64,000 nt of DNA. Source: Gracilimonas mengyeensis (GTDB lineage: Bacteria; Bacteroidota; Rhodothermia; Balneolales; Balneolaceae). The position numbers and the translations under genes were made by a program. Of the stretch, positions 35,656 to 44,378 are shown piece by piece. How positions within the stretch are numbered: the first letter of the stretch is position 1; every line of letters begins with the position of its first letter. Where the stretch lies: assembly GCF_900182705.1 (NCBI RefSeq), contig NZ_FXTP01000006.1:124001-188000 (forward strand), in the 5' to 3' direction. The notes beneath the pieces are model-generated. The model ran no database searches. It was not told where the DNA came from and was given only the letters and a program-made list of their open reading frames with translations.

Positions 35656-36710
35656 CCCGCATTTAACGCATTGAAAAAAGCATTCCAGTACGGATCATCC
35701 CCTTCAAATGAGATGGGATTTGAAGCTCCATCTTCGATGAGATTAAAGCCGTCCTCAGCGTCGCCCATAGTTCCTACCACAGCGGCAGGGATGGATTGCG
35801 CTTCTAAATGGCCAACAAGTTTATCTTCACAGCCGGCTTTAACCGCCATAATCATGGCACCTGCGCCTACACAAAAGCGATGATCAATTTCAAACAACTC
35901 GGCGATGCGTTTTGGAGCTTCGCCAACAGGCAGGGCATCGTTATTCACTGTAAAACCACAACCGGAGGCTTTCGCCATCTCAATGATGGCACCCAGCACG
36001 CCACCTTCGGTTACATCGTGCATAGCTTTAAGCTCGGTGTTTGGCTTTAGGATTTCGGAAGCAGAGAGAGCATCTTCCAGCACGGAAGTTCGGTAAAAGT
36101 TCTCGCAAGCCGTGTCATAGATTTCCTTACCCAGCTTGTTTTGTACCGTCTCGGGAAAACTCATGGCTAAGATGGCGGTCGAGTTCAGCGCCGTTTCTTT
36201 AGTTACAATGATCTTGTCGCCAGGCTCAGCTCCGTCACTGCTGATGATATCATCCAGCGGAGCGGTCAGAAACATGGTGCCGCCTCCGGGAATGGTGGAA
36301 TTCTGTCCGGGCACTTTGCCGGTGTGTCCGCCGGTAATGGCAATGCCGCGCTGTTCACAAAAGTGATGGATGTGATTCCAGTACTCCTCAAAGGTTTCCT
36401 GGCTCAGATCTGGCGAAAGATTTAACACAAACTGCACGAATTGTGGGGCAAAACCGGTAGTGGCCATATCATTCACCAGCAGCTGTACCGACAGCCAGGC
36501 CGATTCTTTCAATCCAAGATTGGGAATCAGCGAAAGCGGGTCGCTGGAAATAGCCAAACCCTGACCATTTCCGATGTCAATCACAGAAACATCAACCCCA
36601 AAAGCGGCGCCCTTTTTAACTTCGGGGCGTTTTTTGCCTGTTTTTGGGAGCAGGATATCCTTGAAAACCGAGTCCGTTATCTTGCCAAAATTGTTGTCAA
36701 AAGCACTCAT
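35646..36710 (-). CDS. AIR synthase-related (PurM/HypE/ThiL-fold) protein
   Basis: A 354-residue PurM-fold protein. Visible features are an N-terminal VDVSVIDIG strand, LAISSDPLSL, SVQLLVNDMATTGFAPQ (the ND-A-x-x-G motif) and ITGGHTG, followed by a C-terminal domain with AMHDVTEGGVLGAIIEMAKASGCG (ATP-binding glycine-rich). The superfamily includes ThiL, HypE and PurM, all ATP-using. Position after a TPP riboswitch and next to a ThiE-like gene suggests a thiamin-phosphate kinase or related step, but this is inference. It overlaps the methyltransferase gene by 4 nt. Confidence 0.85.
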   Translation of the reverse strand: MSAFDNNFGKITDSVFKDILLPKTGKKRPEVKKGAAFGVDVSVIDIGNGQGLAISSDPLSLIPNLGLKESAWLSVQLLVNDMATTGFAPQFVQFVLNLSPDLSQETFEEYWNHIHHFCEQRGIAITGGHTGKVPGQNSTIPGGGTMFLTAPLDDIISSDGAEPGDKIIVTKETALNSTAILAMSFPETVQNKLGKEIYDTACENFYRTSVLEDALSASEILKPNTELKAMHDVTEGGVLGAIIEMAKASGCGFTVNNDALPVGEAPKRIAELFEIDHRFCVGAGAMIMAVKAGCEDKLVGHLEAQSIPAAVVGTMGDAEDGFNLIEDGASNPISFEGDDPYWNAFFNALNAGWK

Positions 36711-37432
36711 TCTACATCCGTGAATTTAACATGTAAGGCAAAAAAGTCGCCGATGGGCAGTCCCCACTGTTGCACCGGAAACCATTTTGGCAAGCCGGTT
36801 GAAGTCCATTCAATTTTATACAGTCGGTCACCCAAAGCTTCGTGCAGCGTTTCAATCAGCTTGTTGGGCGTGTAAAAGTTGGCGGTCCGGTAATATTCAT
36901 TTTTACCAAATACCTGCTGTACCCGCCGGCGTATCAGCTTGGGAGAGTTCCGGTTCATAATGCCAAACAGTAACCCGTACCTGCTAACCCGGGCTGCCTC
37001 GCGGATTACTTTAATAGGATCTTTGTAGTACGCAAAAGTGGCAATGAAAGCGAGGGCATCAAAGGTGTTCTCCTTAAAAGGCATATGATGAGAATCGGCC
37101 AGCACCAGGTCGCCGTCAAACAAATGTACACCTTGCCCCAGCATGAACGGGGAGATGTCAGCGCCCATGGCTTCGATGCCAATTTCTTCCCACCAGCGGG
37201 TAAAGCGGGTGGTGCCACAGCCATATTCAAGCAAGGTTTCTACGCGGGGATCTTTTTTAATGAGCTTGGCCAGTATTTTTTTCTGCCAAACTTCTGCCCG
37301 CTTGTACGGACCTTCGTAATAGTCTTCATAAACGTCGGTATGTTCGCGATTAAAAAACCATTCCTCACGGTCTTGCCACTGATCCAGTTGTTTGGTTACA
37401 AGACTAAATTCCTTCTTTTCAATATTGCTCAT
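36707..37432 (-). CDS. Class I SAM-dependent methyltransferase
   Basis: A 241-residue methyltransferase with AdoMet motif I LLEYGCGTTRFTRWW, an acidic end of strand 2 (MGADISPF), LADSHHMPFKENTFDALAFI and a C-terminal substrate domain. It is the first gene of the TPP-riboswitch operon and is followed by the PurM-like, ThiE-like and Trm112-like genes. Trm112 is a known activator of methyltransferases, so a heterodimer is plausible. Substrate unknown; a thiamin-related or tRNA substrate are both open. Confidence 0.85.
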   Translation of the reverse strand: MSNIEKKEFSLVTKQLDQWQDREEWFFNREHTDVYEDYYEGPYKRAEVWQKKILAKLIKKDPRVETLLEYGCGTTRFTRWWEEIGIEAMGADISPFMLGQGVHLFDGDLVLADSHHMPFKENTFDALAFIATFAYYKDPIKVIREAARVSRYGLLFGIMNRNSPKLIRRRVQQVFGKNEYYRTANFYTPNKLIETLHEALGDRLYKIEWTSTGLPKWFPVQQWGLPIGDFFALHVKFTDVE

Positions 37433-37509
37433 GGAGTGCTGTTTTGGCGTTTTTTAAAAGGAGGGGAGATAAGCAGCGCAGAAAAACAGCTTCCTAAATA
37501 AATAGCAGC

Positions 37510-37590
37510 GGTGTAATCCCTACGCCGGTATTATCCGGATCAGGTCTGTGGGTATGATCTCAGCCACTCTAAAGGCGGCACCCCTTTCAC
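37510..37590 (-). ncRNA. TPP riboswitch (THI element)
   Basis: On the minus strand the conserved core is present in order: GGGGTGCC, then GGCTGAGAT, ACCC, GACCTGATCCGGATAATACC and GGCGTAGGGA. This is the thiamin pyrophosphate aptamer, with P2/P3 and P4/P5 helices. It ends about 80 nt before the methyltransferase start, so it should repress the whole operon (37432 to 34646) when TPP is plentiful. No clear terminator hairpin was seen in the leader; a CCCCTCC stretch lies between aptamer and start. The expression platform is unresolved. Confidence 0.97.
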
Positions 37591-37755
37591 GCAACTAAAA
37601 TAAGGTATTTTTAGCGGAGGATTAAATGGTAAGCGGTAAAACTTTTATATAATGCCTGCTGCTTAGTCTGTTACTAATCCGGGTACATTTATGGTGCAAG
37701 CTGATGAGTAATTCTTTATGCCTTTTATCACTGAAAACAAATGCCAATAATTTAA

Positions 37756-37788
37756 TTGAATTATATTAAAAAGAATTAATACTTTTTG
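37756..37788 (+). promoter_or_regulatory. Candidate Bacteroidota-type promoter
   Basis: TTG at 37756-37758 and TACTTTTTG at 37780-37788, spaced 21 bp, resemble the -33/-7 elements (TTG, TAnnTTTG) of Bacteroidota-type promoters. It lies about 70 bp before the histidine kinase start. Confidence 0.35.
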
Positions 37789-37858
37789 GAGATGAATTAT
37801 CTATCTGATTTGGTTGGAGTAAAAATGAATTGCTTAGGCCAGCACATTGCTAATCTGG

Positions 37859-39331
37859 ATGAGGAAAAGGGTGTATAAGAAGTATATAGGCCTTTGTTTA
37901 GCTGTAATTACGGTTAATGTTTCCTGCACTAGTTCGGTTCTCTCGCAGGTTGAACAGGACTCAATTTGGACTTTTTCAGAAGTTCGGATGGATGCGGACG
38001 GCGATAATGATCTGGATTATTACGGGCGGGAAGTAACCGTAACGGGAATTGCTAATACAGCTACCGGTCTTTTACACGAATATTATCTTCAGGTATTCAT
38101 ACAAAACGATTCGGCAGGAATGTCCATTTTTGCTTACCAGATTAATACTCCCTTTGAAGTGGGAGACAGTTTGGTGGTTAAAGGAAAGATAGAGCGTTAT
38201 AATGGTCTTACCGAGGTTCACGCCAACAGCTATAAGGTGTACAAAGATGTTGGAAGAGAGCCTGAACCCAAAAGCCTCAAAGATGCAGCAAAAAATCCTG
38301 CCAGCCATCTTGGGATGCTGATTGAAGGAGAGGGATGCATCATTGAAAAAGGAAATACATTTAACGGAAAATACTTGCGAATTAAACCTGCTGATGCCGA
38401 AGAGAGCATTATGGTATACGTGTCCAATTTTCACCGATTATATGAAGACTTTAACTTTAGCGTACTTAGCGTTGGGGATGAAATCGATATAAAAGGTGTG
38501 GTAAGTGAAAGTAATCCGGACTTCCCCGAGGAACGTATCTTCAAAGTGTTTTTGCGAACTCCCGAAGACCTTCAATATGCAGGGCTTCCTCAATTCTATC
38601 TTTATTTGGTTGTCGGAGGAGCAGTACTCTTGGGACTTATCATCGCTGGCTGGGTTATAATGCTGCGACGAAGGGTTACAACCGAAACTACTGAGATCAG
38701 AACATCCCTAAAAGAGAAAGAGGTGTTATTGCGGGAGATACATCATAGGGTAAAAAACAGTCTTTCTACAGTCTCGGGGCTCATAGAACTGCAGCTTCAT
38801 GAAACCGATAGCGAAGAAGCTAAAGGCGTGCTGCAAAATAGTAAAAGCAGAATTCAGTCGGTGGCGCTGATACATGATAAGTTGTATAAAACGGAATCTT
38901 TGGCCAGGGTTGAATTGGATGTATACCTTCGGGATTTGGTAGAAACCATTCACGAAACTTTTACGGAATATCATGAAGCGGTTGAATTAACCTTTGATCT
39001 TGATCCCATTGAACTGGATACCGACCGGGCTATACCTTGCGGGTTGCTTGTAAATGAGTTAGTGGTAAACGCTTACAAGCATGCCTTCAAAAGAGATAAG
39101 CAAGGGGTACTTAGCATCCGATTGAAAGTTCGTCGTAACAAGATTCTTCTGGAAGTGTCGGATAATGGTCCGGGACTGCCCGATACTTATTATAAAAGAG
39201 ACGGAGGTAGTTTGGGTACTTTGCTGGTCGATTCTTTTACCGAGAAGTTAGAGGCCAAGATGGATATCAACAAAGAAGGCGAAGGAACCACCCTTTCCTT
39301 TACCTTCCCATTAAAGCCGCGCAGATTCTAG
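37859..39331 (+). CDS. Histidine kinase (HisKA_2) with OB-fold-like sensor
   Basis: A protein of about 490 residues. An N-terminal signal/anchor is followed by an extracytoplasmic region (about 30-240) that begins with an Asp-rich DADGDNDLDYYG motif. It shows two OB-fold-like stretches (VTVTGIANT, FEVGDSLVVKGKIERY; then SVGDEIDIKGVVSES). A membrane helix (VVGGAVLLGLIIAGWVIM) leads to a HisKA_2 domain with REIHHRVKNSL (His295/296) and a HATPase with LVNELVVNAYKHAF and VSDNGPGLP. No partner regulator is adjacent. The TTG at 37847 is an alternative start. Confidence 0.88.
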   Translation: MRKRVYKKYIGLCLAVITVNVSCTSSVLSQVEQDSIWTFSEVRMDADGDNDLDYYGREVTVTGIANTATGLLHEYYLQVFIQNDSAGMSIFAYQINTPFEVGDSLVVKGKIERYNGLTEVHANSYKVYKDVGREPEPKSLKDAAKNPASHLGMLIEGEGCIIEKGNTFNGKYLRIKPADAEESIMVYVSNFHRLYEDFNFSVLSVGDEIDIKGVVSESNPDFPEERIFKVFLRTPEDLQYAGLPQFYLYLVVGGAVLLGLIIAGWVIMLRRRVTTETTEIRTSLKEKEVLLREIHHRVKNSLSTVSGLIELQLHETDSEEAKGVLQNSKSRIQSVALIHDKLYKTESLARVELDVYLRDLVETIHETFTEYHEAVELTFDLDPIELDTDRAIPCGLLVNELVVNAYKHAFKRDKQGVLSIRLKVRRNKILLEVSDNGPGLPDTYYKRDGGSLGTLLVDSFTEKLEAKMDINKEGEGTTLSFTFPLKPRRF

Positions 39332-39405
39332 ATTGGCTAAAAAAATTTGCCTGCAATCTGTCAATCTTATATTCTCAAACAAATTGAATAAACCTGTTGG
39401 AGAAT

Positions 39406-40581
39406 ATGGATAAGCTTCTTTCCTTTTTGGTAACACTGATATTGATAACTGGCTGTTCTGGCCCGCAATCACAAAACTCCGGAGAAGCAGAAGTTAGTCT
39501 CATCGACAAAAATGCGAATGCACAAACGGTGGCTTTATATAAAAACCTGCACGAGCTTGCCCCGGAGCAAACAATGTTTGGTCACCAGGCCACGCTGGAC
39601 TATGGCTACACCTGGGCAGGGGAAGAAAACCGCTCGGACGTGAAAGATGTGACCGGCTCGTTTCCGGCAGTATATGGCTGGGATTTTGGTGGCTTTGAAC
39701 GCTTTGCACGGAATGAGGAAAGCTATCTCGAGAACAAGAAACAACATATGGAATGGGTGAAGCAAGCTTACGAAAGGGGAGGCGTAAATACCTATGCGTG
39801 GCATCAGGCAAATCCGGCTACCGGTCGTTCTTTTTATGATACCACAAGTGCTGTGTATACCATCATTCCCGGAGGCGAAAATCATGCATACTACAAAACC
39901 GTGCTGGATACATTGGCCTCTTTTTTCCATGATGTCTCACCCATTCCCATAATCTTTCGTCCGTATCACGAGCACAATGGAGACTGGTTTTGGTGGGGTA
40001 AGGGCTTGGCTTCTGAAGAAGATTACATTACTCTGTGGCAGTTTACTGTGGACTACCTGATGAATGAAAAAAAAGTGCACAATGTGATTTACGCCTTCTC
40101 GCCAGACCGCAGCCGCATGGATTTGGACGGGGGCGAGGAGGCTTATTATTACGGCTATCCCGGCGATGAGTATGTGGACATCATTGGCCTGGATAATTAT
40201 TGGGACGTTGGTCACCCGGCTAATGATGCTTCTGCGGAAGAAGATTCCATCAACTTTATTCGCAGTCTTGAGCTGGCCACCTCCATTGCAGATAAGAAGA
40301 ACAAGGTAGCAGCCCTCACCGAAACCGGCATGGAGGCTATACCTGACTCAACCTGGTGGACGGATGTGATGATGGAAGGAATAAACGCGACAGAGCAATC
40401 ACGCAAAATTGTTTACCTCCAGGTGTGGCGTAATGCCAATTTCGAACGGGAGCAACGCGATCATTACTACGCACCTTATCCAGGGCAAGTCAGTGCGGAT
40501 GATTTTGTAGAGTTTTATCAAGATGAATCCATTCTTTTTGAGGATGAGCTGCCTGATCTGTACAGCTGGGAAGAAGAGTAA
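39406..40581 (+). CDS. GH26 beta-mannanase-like lipoprotein
   Basis: A 391-residue lipoprotein (lipobox LITGC). The glycoside hydrolase 26 signatures are complete: acid/base Glu189 in RPYHEHNGDWFWWG and nucleophile Glu306 in LTETGMEA, with the substrate-binding WHQANP and IGLDNYWD segments. It should cleave beta-1,4-mannan or a related beta-glycan at the cell surface or periplasm. It is isolated, with no SusC/D genes nearby. The ATG at 39406 is preferred over a TTG three codons upstream. Confidence 0.92.
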   Translation: MDKLLSFLVTLILITGCSGPQSQNSGEAEVSLIDKNANAQTVALYKNLHELAPEQTMFGHQATLDYGYTWAGEENRSDVKDVTGSFPAVYGWDFGGFERFARNEESYLENKKQHMEWVKQAYERGGVNTYAWHQANPATGRSFYDTTSAVYTIIPGGENHAYYKTVLDTLASFFHDVSPIPIIFRPYHEHNGDWFWWGKGLASEEDYITLWQFTVDYLMNEKKVHNVIYAFSPDRSRMDLDGGEEAYYYGYPGDEYVDIIGLDNYWDVGHPANDASAEEDSINFIRSLELATSIADKKNKVAALTETGMEAIPDSTWWTDVMMEGINATEQSRKIVYLQVWRNANFEREQRDHYYAPYPGQVSADDFVEFYQDESILFEDELPDLYSWEEE

Positions 40582-40624
40582 ATGGGTATATTATATCTAT
40601 AAGAGAACTTATAACAGTATCACA

Positions 40625-40676
40625 CAAGGCTAAGCCTTGCATTGCTTTTACTTTTGAAGTACAACCTCAAAAGATC
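40625..40676 (+). repeat. Two-hairpin intergenic repeat, copy D
   Basis: 'caaggc/taa/gccttg' (40625-40639) and 'cttttgaagtacaacctcaaaag' (40651-40673), followed by atc. It is the best-preserved copy of the family that also occurs near 3693, 4316, 8608 and 60039 (inverted). It sits between the mannanase stop and a bidirectional terminator. Confidence 0.85.
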
Positions 40677-40702
40677 GTTAAGATCACACGCAGGTGAGAA
40701 AC

Positions 40703-40735
40703 AAAAAAGCCCCGGAATAAACCGGGGCAAAAAAA
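40703..40735. terminator. Bidirectional intrinsic terminator
   Basis: 'gccccgg' (40709-40715) and 'ccggggc' (40722-40728) form a stem with an AT loop. It is preceded by an A run and followed by an A run, so on the minus strand it ends with U residues and on the plus strand it is flanked less strongly. It lies between the converging mannanase and nucleotidyltransferase genes and probably serves mainly the minus-strand gene. Confidence 0.85.
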
Positions 40736-40761
40736 CTTCAACATTCAAAATTGAATATTCT

Positions 40762-41766
40762 CTATTCAATATTCAAACTGCTATGATCGCCCACATCCAC
40801 TTTGCCTTTCACGTTTTTAAGCGTGGTATGGGCGCCGATGGTTGATCCCTCTGTTTCCACTTCATCCAAATCAGCATGATCACGAATAATAGTGTTCTCA
40901 ATCTTAGAGTTTTTAATCACCGTATCGTTCTCGATGCTTACTTTTGGTCCAACGGTGCTGTTTTCGATTTTCACATTATCCCCGATATACACCGGCGGGA
41001 TGATTTTTGAGTCGGGATATTTACTTTCATCCACACCATCAAATTCTTTCTCGGTGATGATGCCGGTGGTATCAAGCCAGGCGGGCAGGGTGCCGCAATC
41101 CAGCCATTCGTCGACAGTGGCCGTTTTAAATACTTTGCCTTCTTTAATCATTTTATCCAGGGCATCGGTGAGGAAATACTCGCCGCCCGGACCTTTGATG
41201 TCGTTATCCAAAACCCACTGGATCTGCTCTTTGAAATAATTGCCATCTTTAAAATAGTACACCCCGATGATGGCCAGATCAGAAATAAATTCTTTAGGCT
41301 TCTCAACAAAACCAGTAATGGTATCACCTTCGTGCGTAGCAACCCCGAAACGAGACGGATCTTCAACCTTCTTCAACCAGATTACACTGTCGGCATCGCC
41401 CAGTTCAAAAGGCTCCTCGCTGTCAAAAATAGTATCAGCAAAAGCGATGATTACCTCTCCGTCCAGATGTTCTTTAGCGCAGGAAACAGCATGTGCGGTA
41501 CCTAAAGCTTCGGCCTGCACTTCAAAAAGTGCATTCACGTCTTGCCGTTTACTCATCTCGCGCAGCATGTCTTTGATGTCATCCCCAAAATCTGGTCCCA
41601 GAATGTATACTACGTCGGTGATATCACGGTTCAGCGTACGTTTGAACGTTTCTACGAGTCGCTCCACAATCATGGTGCCGGCTACAGGTAAAAGCGGCTT
41701 GGGAACAGTATGCGAGTGCGGGCGAACGCGAGTACCCCGTCCGGCCATAGGAATTATTAATTTCAT
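40762..41766 (-). CDS. Sugar-phosphate nucleotidyltransferase with hexapeptide tail
   Basis: A 334-residue enzyme with the pyrophosphorylase signature MKLIIPMAGRGTRVRPHS and VPKPLLPVAG, the ALGTAHAV motif and FVEKP. From about residue 260 it continues with left-handed beta-helix repeats (for example IENSTVGPKVSIENDTVIKN). It would couple a sugar-1-phosphate to a nucleoside triphosphate, giving UDP-, dTDP- or GDP-sugar. The exact sugar cannot be told. It lies alone. Confidence 0.88.
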   Translation of the reverse strand: MKLIIPMAGRGTRVRPHSHTVPKPLLPVAGTMIVERLVETFKRTLNRDITDVVYILGPDFGDDIKDMLREMSKRQDVNALFEVQAEALGTAHAVSCAKEHLDGEVIIAFADTIFDSEEPFELGDADSVIWLKKVEDPSRFGVATHEGDTITGFVEKPKEFISDLAIIGVYYFKDGNYFKEQIQWVLDNDIKGPGGEYFLTDALDKMIKEGKVFKTATVDEWLDCGTLPAWLDTTGIITEKEFDGVDESKYPDSKIIPPVYIGDNVKIENSTVGPKVSIENDTVIKNSKIENTIIRDHADLDEVETEGSTIGAHTTLKNVKGKVDVGDHSSLNIE

Positions 41767-42043
41767 GAGCTTAATCTGTCTTGATTAGTATTTAGGTATT
41801 TGTTGGCGATGAATATAGTAAGCCTGCTTTCCGATTTCGACTATTCAAAAAATAGAATTATTTAATAACAGTTCTTAAAGCAGGTCTGGACTTGTTATAA
41901 TCCTCAGGTAAATGAATAGTTCCGATAGCTTCTTCAGCATTATTTCTATTATGGAACATGAGACTAAAAGAACACTAAAAATCTGCCCCTGTTTATGTAT
42001 TTTCAGGCCACAATTTTGAAATTTCAAAAACCATCATCTTCGT

Positions 42044-43732
42044 TTGAACTGGTATTACCTTTTTATTGATATCGGGGCTATCCTGTTCAGCCTCGTTTTT
42101 GCCCGCTATACGTGGTATCGTATGCGCTTTTTTCTGCACAACTATCAACAGGTGGGCTATAAGAACAACGAATTTTGGCAGTGGATGAAAAGCCACTGGG
42201 ATGCTTATATCATTCCTCCGGATATCGCCATTCTCAATATTCTCATTTTTGTTTTTCTTTGGTTTGATGGATGGCTGATGGCCACCTTTACCTACTCGTC
42301 ACTTAGCGTGTTTTTCCTGGGATTGAGTATCGCGTGGTTTGCTTCGGTGAAACGCTACCGGCCAGAGAAAGTGAAAAAGCCACTGGTGTACACCGCCCGG
42401 GTTAAGCGATTCCTGGTACCTTATGTGTTGCTGTCGGTCTTTTTCCCGGCGCTTTTCCTCTACATGAGCTACACTGGCTTCATCCCGTATTACCAGTTGC
42501 CTCTGCCCAATTATTTTGTTGGATTTCAGTCGTTTGATTTAGTGATGCTGGTTTTCGGTTGGGCTTTTGGTACCATGATTATCCCGTTCTACGTACTTCT
42601 TTCGGGCTTGATTACGAAGCCGGTGGAGAAATACATCCAGAACGGATTCAAGAAACAGGCGCGAAAGAAACTGGCCTCTATGCCTGATTTAAAAGTGGTG
42701 GCTATCACCGGCAGTTACGGTAAAACCAGCACCAAATTCATGATTCGTGATTTGTTGAAGGAGCGCTACAACGTGTGTTCCACGCCGGGGAGTTACAACA
42801 CGCCGATGGGCATTTGTAAAGTCATCAACAACGACCTGCAGTCCAACCACCAGATCCTGATCCTGGAGATGGGCGCTCGTTACGAAGGCAACATCCAGGA
42901 GCTTTGCGATATCGCCAAACCGGATATTTCGGTAGTAACTAATGTGGGCGTGGCGCACCTGGAGACTTTTGGCTCACAGGATGTGATTGCCCGGGAAAAA
43001 GGGACACTCGTTCGTAACCTGGAAGCCGGCGATGTTGCCGTACTCAATGCCGATGATCCCCGCGTTTCGCAAATGGGCGCCAAGCGAAAAGAGATTACCC
43101 GCATCATGGCCGGTTTGAAGTCGGGCGAGATTCAAGGCAGCAATATCACCTATGATACTTCTGGAATGGAATTTGAAGTGAGTATAGGGGATGAAAAAGA
43201 ACAGTTTAAAACCAGGTTATTAGGCGCACACAATGTCCAGAATTTGCTGCTGGCCGTTGGCGTGGCGCATCATTTTGGCATTCGCCTGAAGACCATGGCG
43301 CTGGCGGCTTCCAGGATTGAACCTGTGGAACACCGCCTGGAATTAAAACAGCAAGGCGATTTAGTGGTGATTGATGACGCATTCAACTCCAATCCCGTAG
43401 GAGCTAAAAATGCAGTAGAGATTCTGGCGCAGTTTAATTCCGGACAGCGCATCATCATCACCCCGGGAATGATTGAGCTAGGTGAGATTGAAGCCGAAGA
43501 GAACAAGAAATTCGGAGCCGCTATCGGACGCGCCAATCTGGATTTGGTGATTTTAGTAGGAGAGGAGCGTGCACAGCCCATCCTGGAAGGCATCCGCGAA
43601 GAAGACGGGGCGGCCATGAATGTGCGGGTGGTCAATTCCCTGTATGAAGCCAACGATCTGGTAAAAAAACATGCCCGGGCCGGCGACGTGGTACTTTATG
43701 AGAACGACCTGCCCGATGTGTATAATGAGTAG
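42044..43732 (+). CDS. Membrane-anchored MurF-like Mur ligase
   Basis: A 562-residue protein. The first ~200 residues contain about 5-6 hydrophobic helices (for example LNILIFVFLWFDGW and FLVPYVLLSVFFPALFLY). A Mur ligase follows, with ATP site ITGSYGKTSTK (Gly226-Lys227-Thr228), VTNVGVAHLETFGS, and the C-terminal IDDAFNSNPVGAKNA motif of MurF-type enzymes. MurF adds D-Ala-D-Ala to the muropeptide; here the membrane fusion implies a membrane-associated or lipid-linked substrate. The gene starts with TTG. Confidence 0.85.
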   Translation: MNWYYLFIDIGAILFSLVFARYTWYRMRFFLHNYQQVGYKNNEFWQWMKSHWDAYIIPPDIAILNILIFVFLWFDGWLMATFTYSSLSVFFLGLSIAWFASVKRYRPEKVKKPLVYTARVKRFLVPYVLLSVFFPALFLYMSYTGFIPYYQLPLPNYFVGFQSFDLVMLVFGWAFGTMIIPFYVLLSGLITKPVEKYIQNGFKKQARKKLASMPDLKVVAITGSYGKTSTKFMIRDLLKERYNVCSTPGSYNTPMGICKVINNDLQSNHQILILEMGARYEGNIQELCDIAKPDISVVTNVGVAHLETFGSQDVIAREKGTLVRNLEAGDVAVLNADDPRVSQMGAKRKEITRIMAGLKSGEIQGSNITYDTSGMEFEVSIGDEKEQFKTRLLGAHNVQNLLLAVGVAHHFGIRLKTMALAASRIEPVEHRLELKQQGDLVVIDDAFNSNPVGAKNAVEILAQFNSGQRIIITPGMIELGEIEAEENKKFGAAIGRANLDLVILVGEERAQPILEGIREEDGAAMNVRVVNSLYEANDLVKKHARAGDVVLYENDLPDVYNE

Positions 43733-44378
43733 TTGGAATTAGAAATTTTGAATGATGAGTTTTGAATGTTGAATTATTATTCTCCTAATTAACCAAAGAG
43801 CTTCCCCGCTTAGCTTGCTCCGAGCATTCGGAGGGCGGGGATTAAGGAGTGGGTAAATGCTGCCAGGGGGATAATTTCATGGTACAGCAGTAATAGAATA
43901 AGGAATCATTACGCCTGCCAAATAACTGTGATAGTCATGATGTGTTTGATAAACTGAGATGAGGTGCTTTATCACAGTGAATCAACTTCATCTCACCCAT
44001 CACAGTTAACACCGTTCTTGCTCGTTATGAACGTCCTCCCGAAGTTATCGCGATAATATCTGTCTGAACCTCTGGTTCAAAACTGTGTATTTGAGGCCTG
44101 ATTATTCCAACGCAGAGCGTGTGGAACAAGGTGTGTATAATCAGTTCATTGTTTGAACCAGGATTAAAAAGGATGAGTAAGATTTGCAGGATGATCTTCG
44201 CACTAAGTCAAAGTGTTTGGGAATAGAACTAAAACCTAACACCTCAAAACTAAAACCTCATACAAATGTAAACGGATAATTTTTGAATTCGGTGAATCAG
44301 CCAGTCATCATGCCGAGTTTTCCTTAGATTAAAGACAGAAACAACAAGAGAAGTCAATAATGCCCCAACCGAAAGTCG
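43733..44378. other. Intergenic repeat region, 646 bp
   Basis: No gene was recognised. It contains, in order: an AT-rich stretch of 'ttttgaatg' words near 43745; a hairpin ccccgc...gcgggg with inner 'ctccga/tcggag' (43803-43841); nested inverted repeats (43924-44008: outer 'aactgtgat/atcacagtt', inner 'tgagatga/tcatctca'); a direct repeat unit (about 44021-44192) that recurs downstream; and the tail words 'ctaaaacct'. Such stacked repeats suggest past insertion of small non-coding elements. Confidence 0.55.
44021..44192 (+). repeat. Long direct repeat, left copy
   Basis: The last 40 bp (44153-44192) are identical to 45861-45900, containing the words 'gaaccaggattaaaaagg' and 'gatgagtaagatttgcagg'. 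Further left, 'cagagcgtgtggaac' and 'ctcgtta-gaacgt' also match. The two copies flank the propeller lipoprotein gene. Confidence 0.85.
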
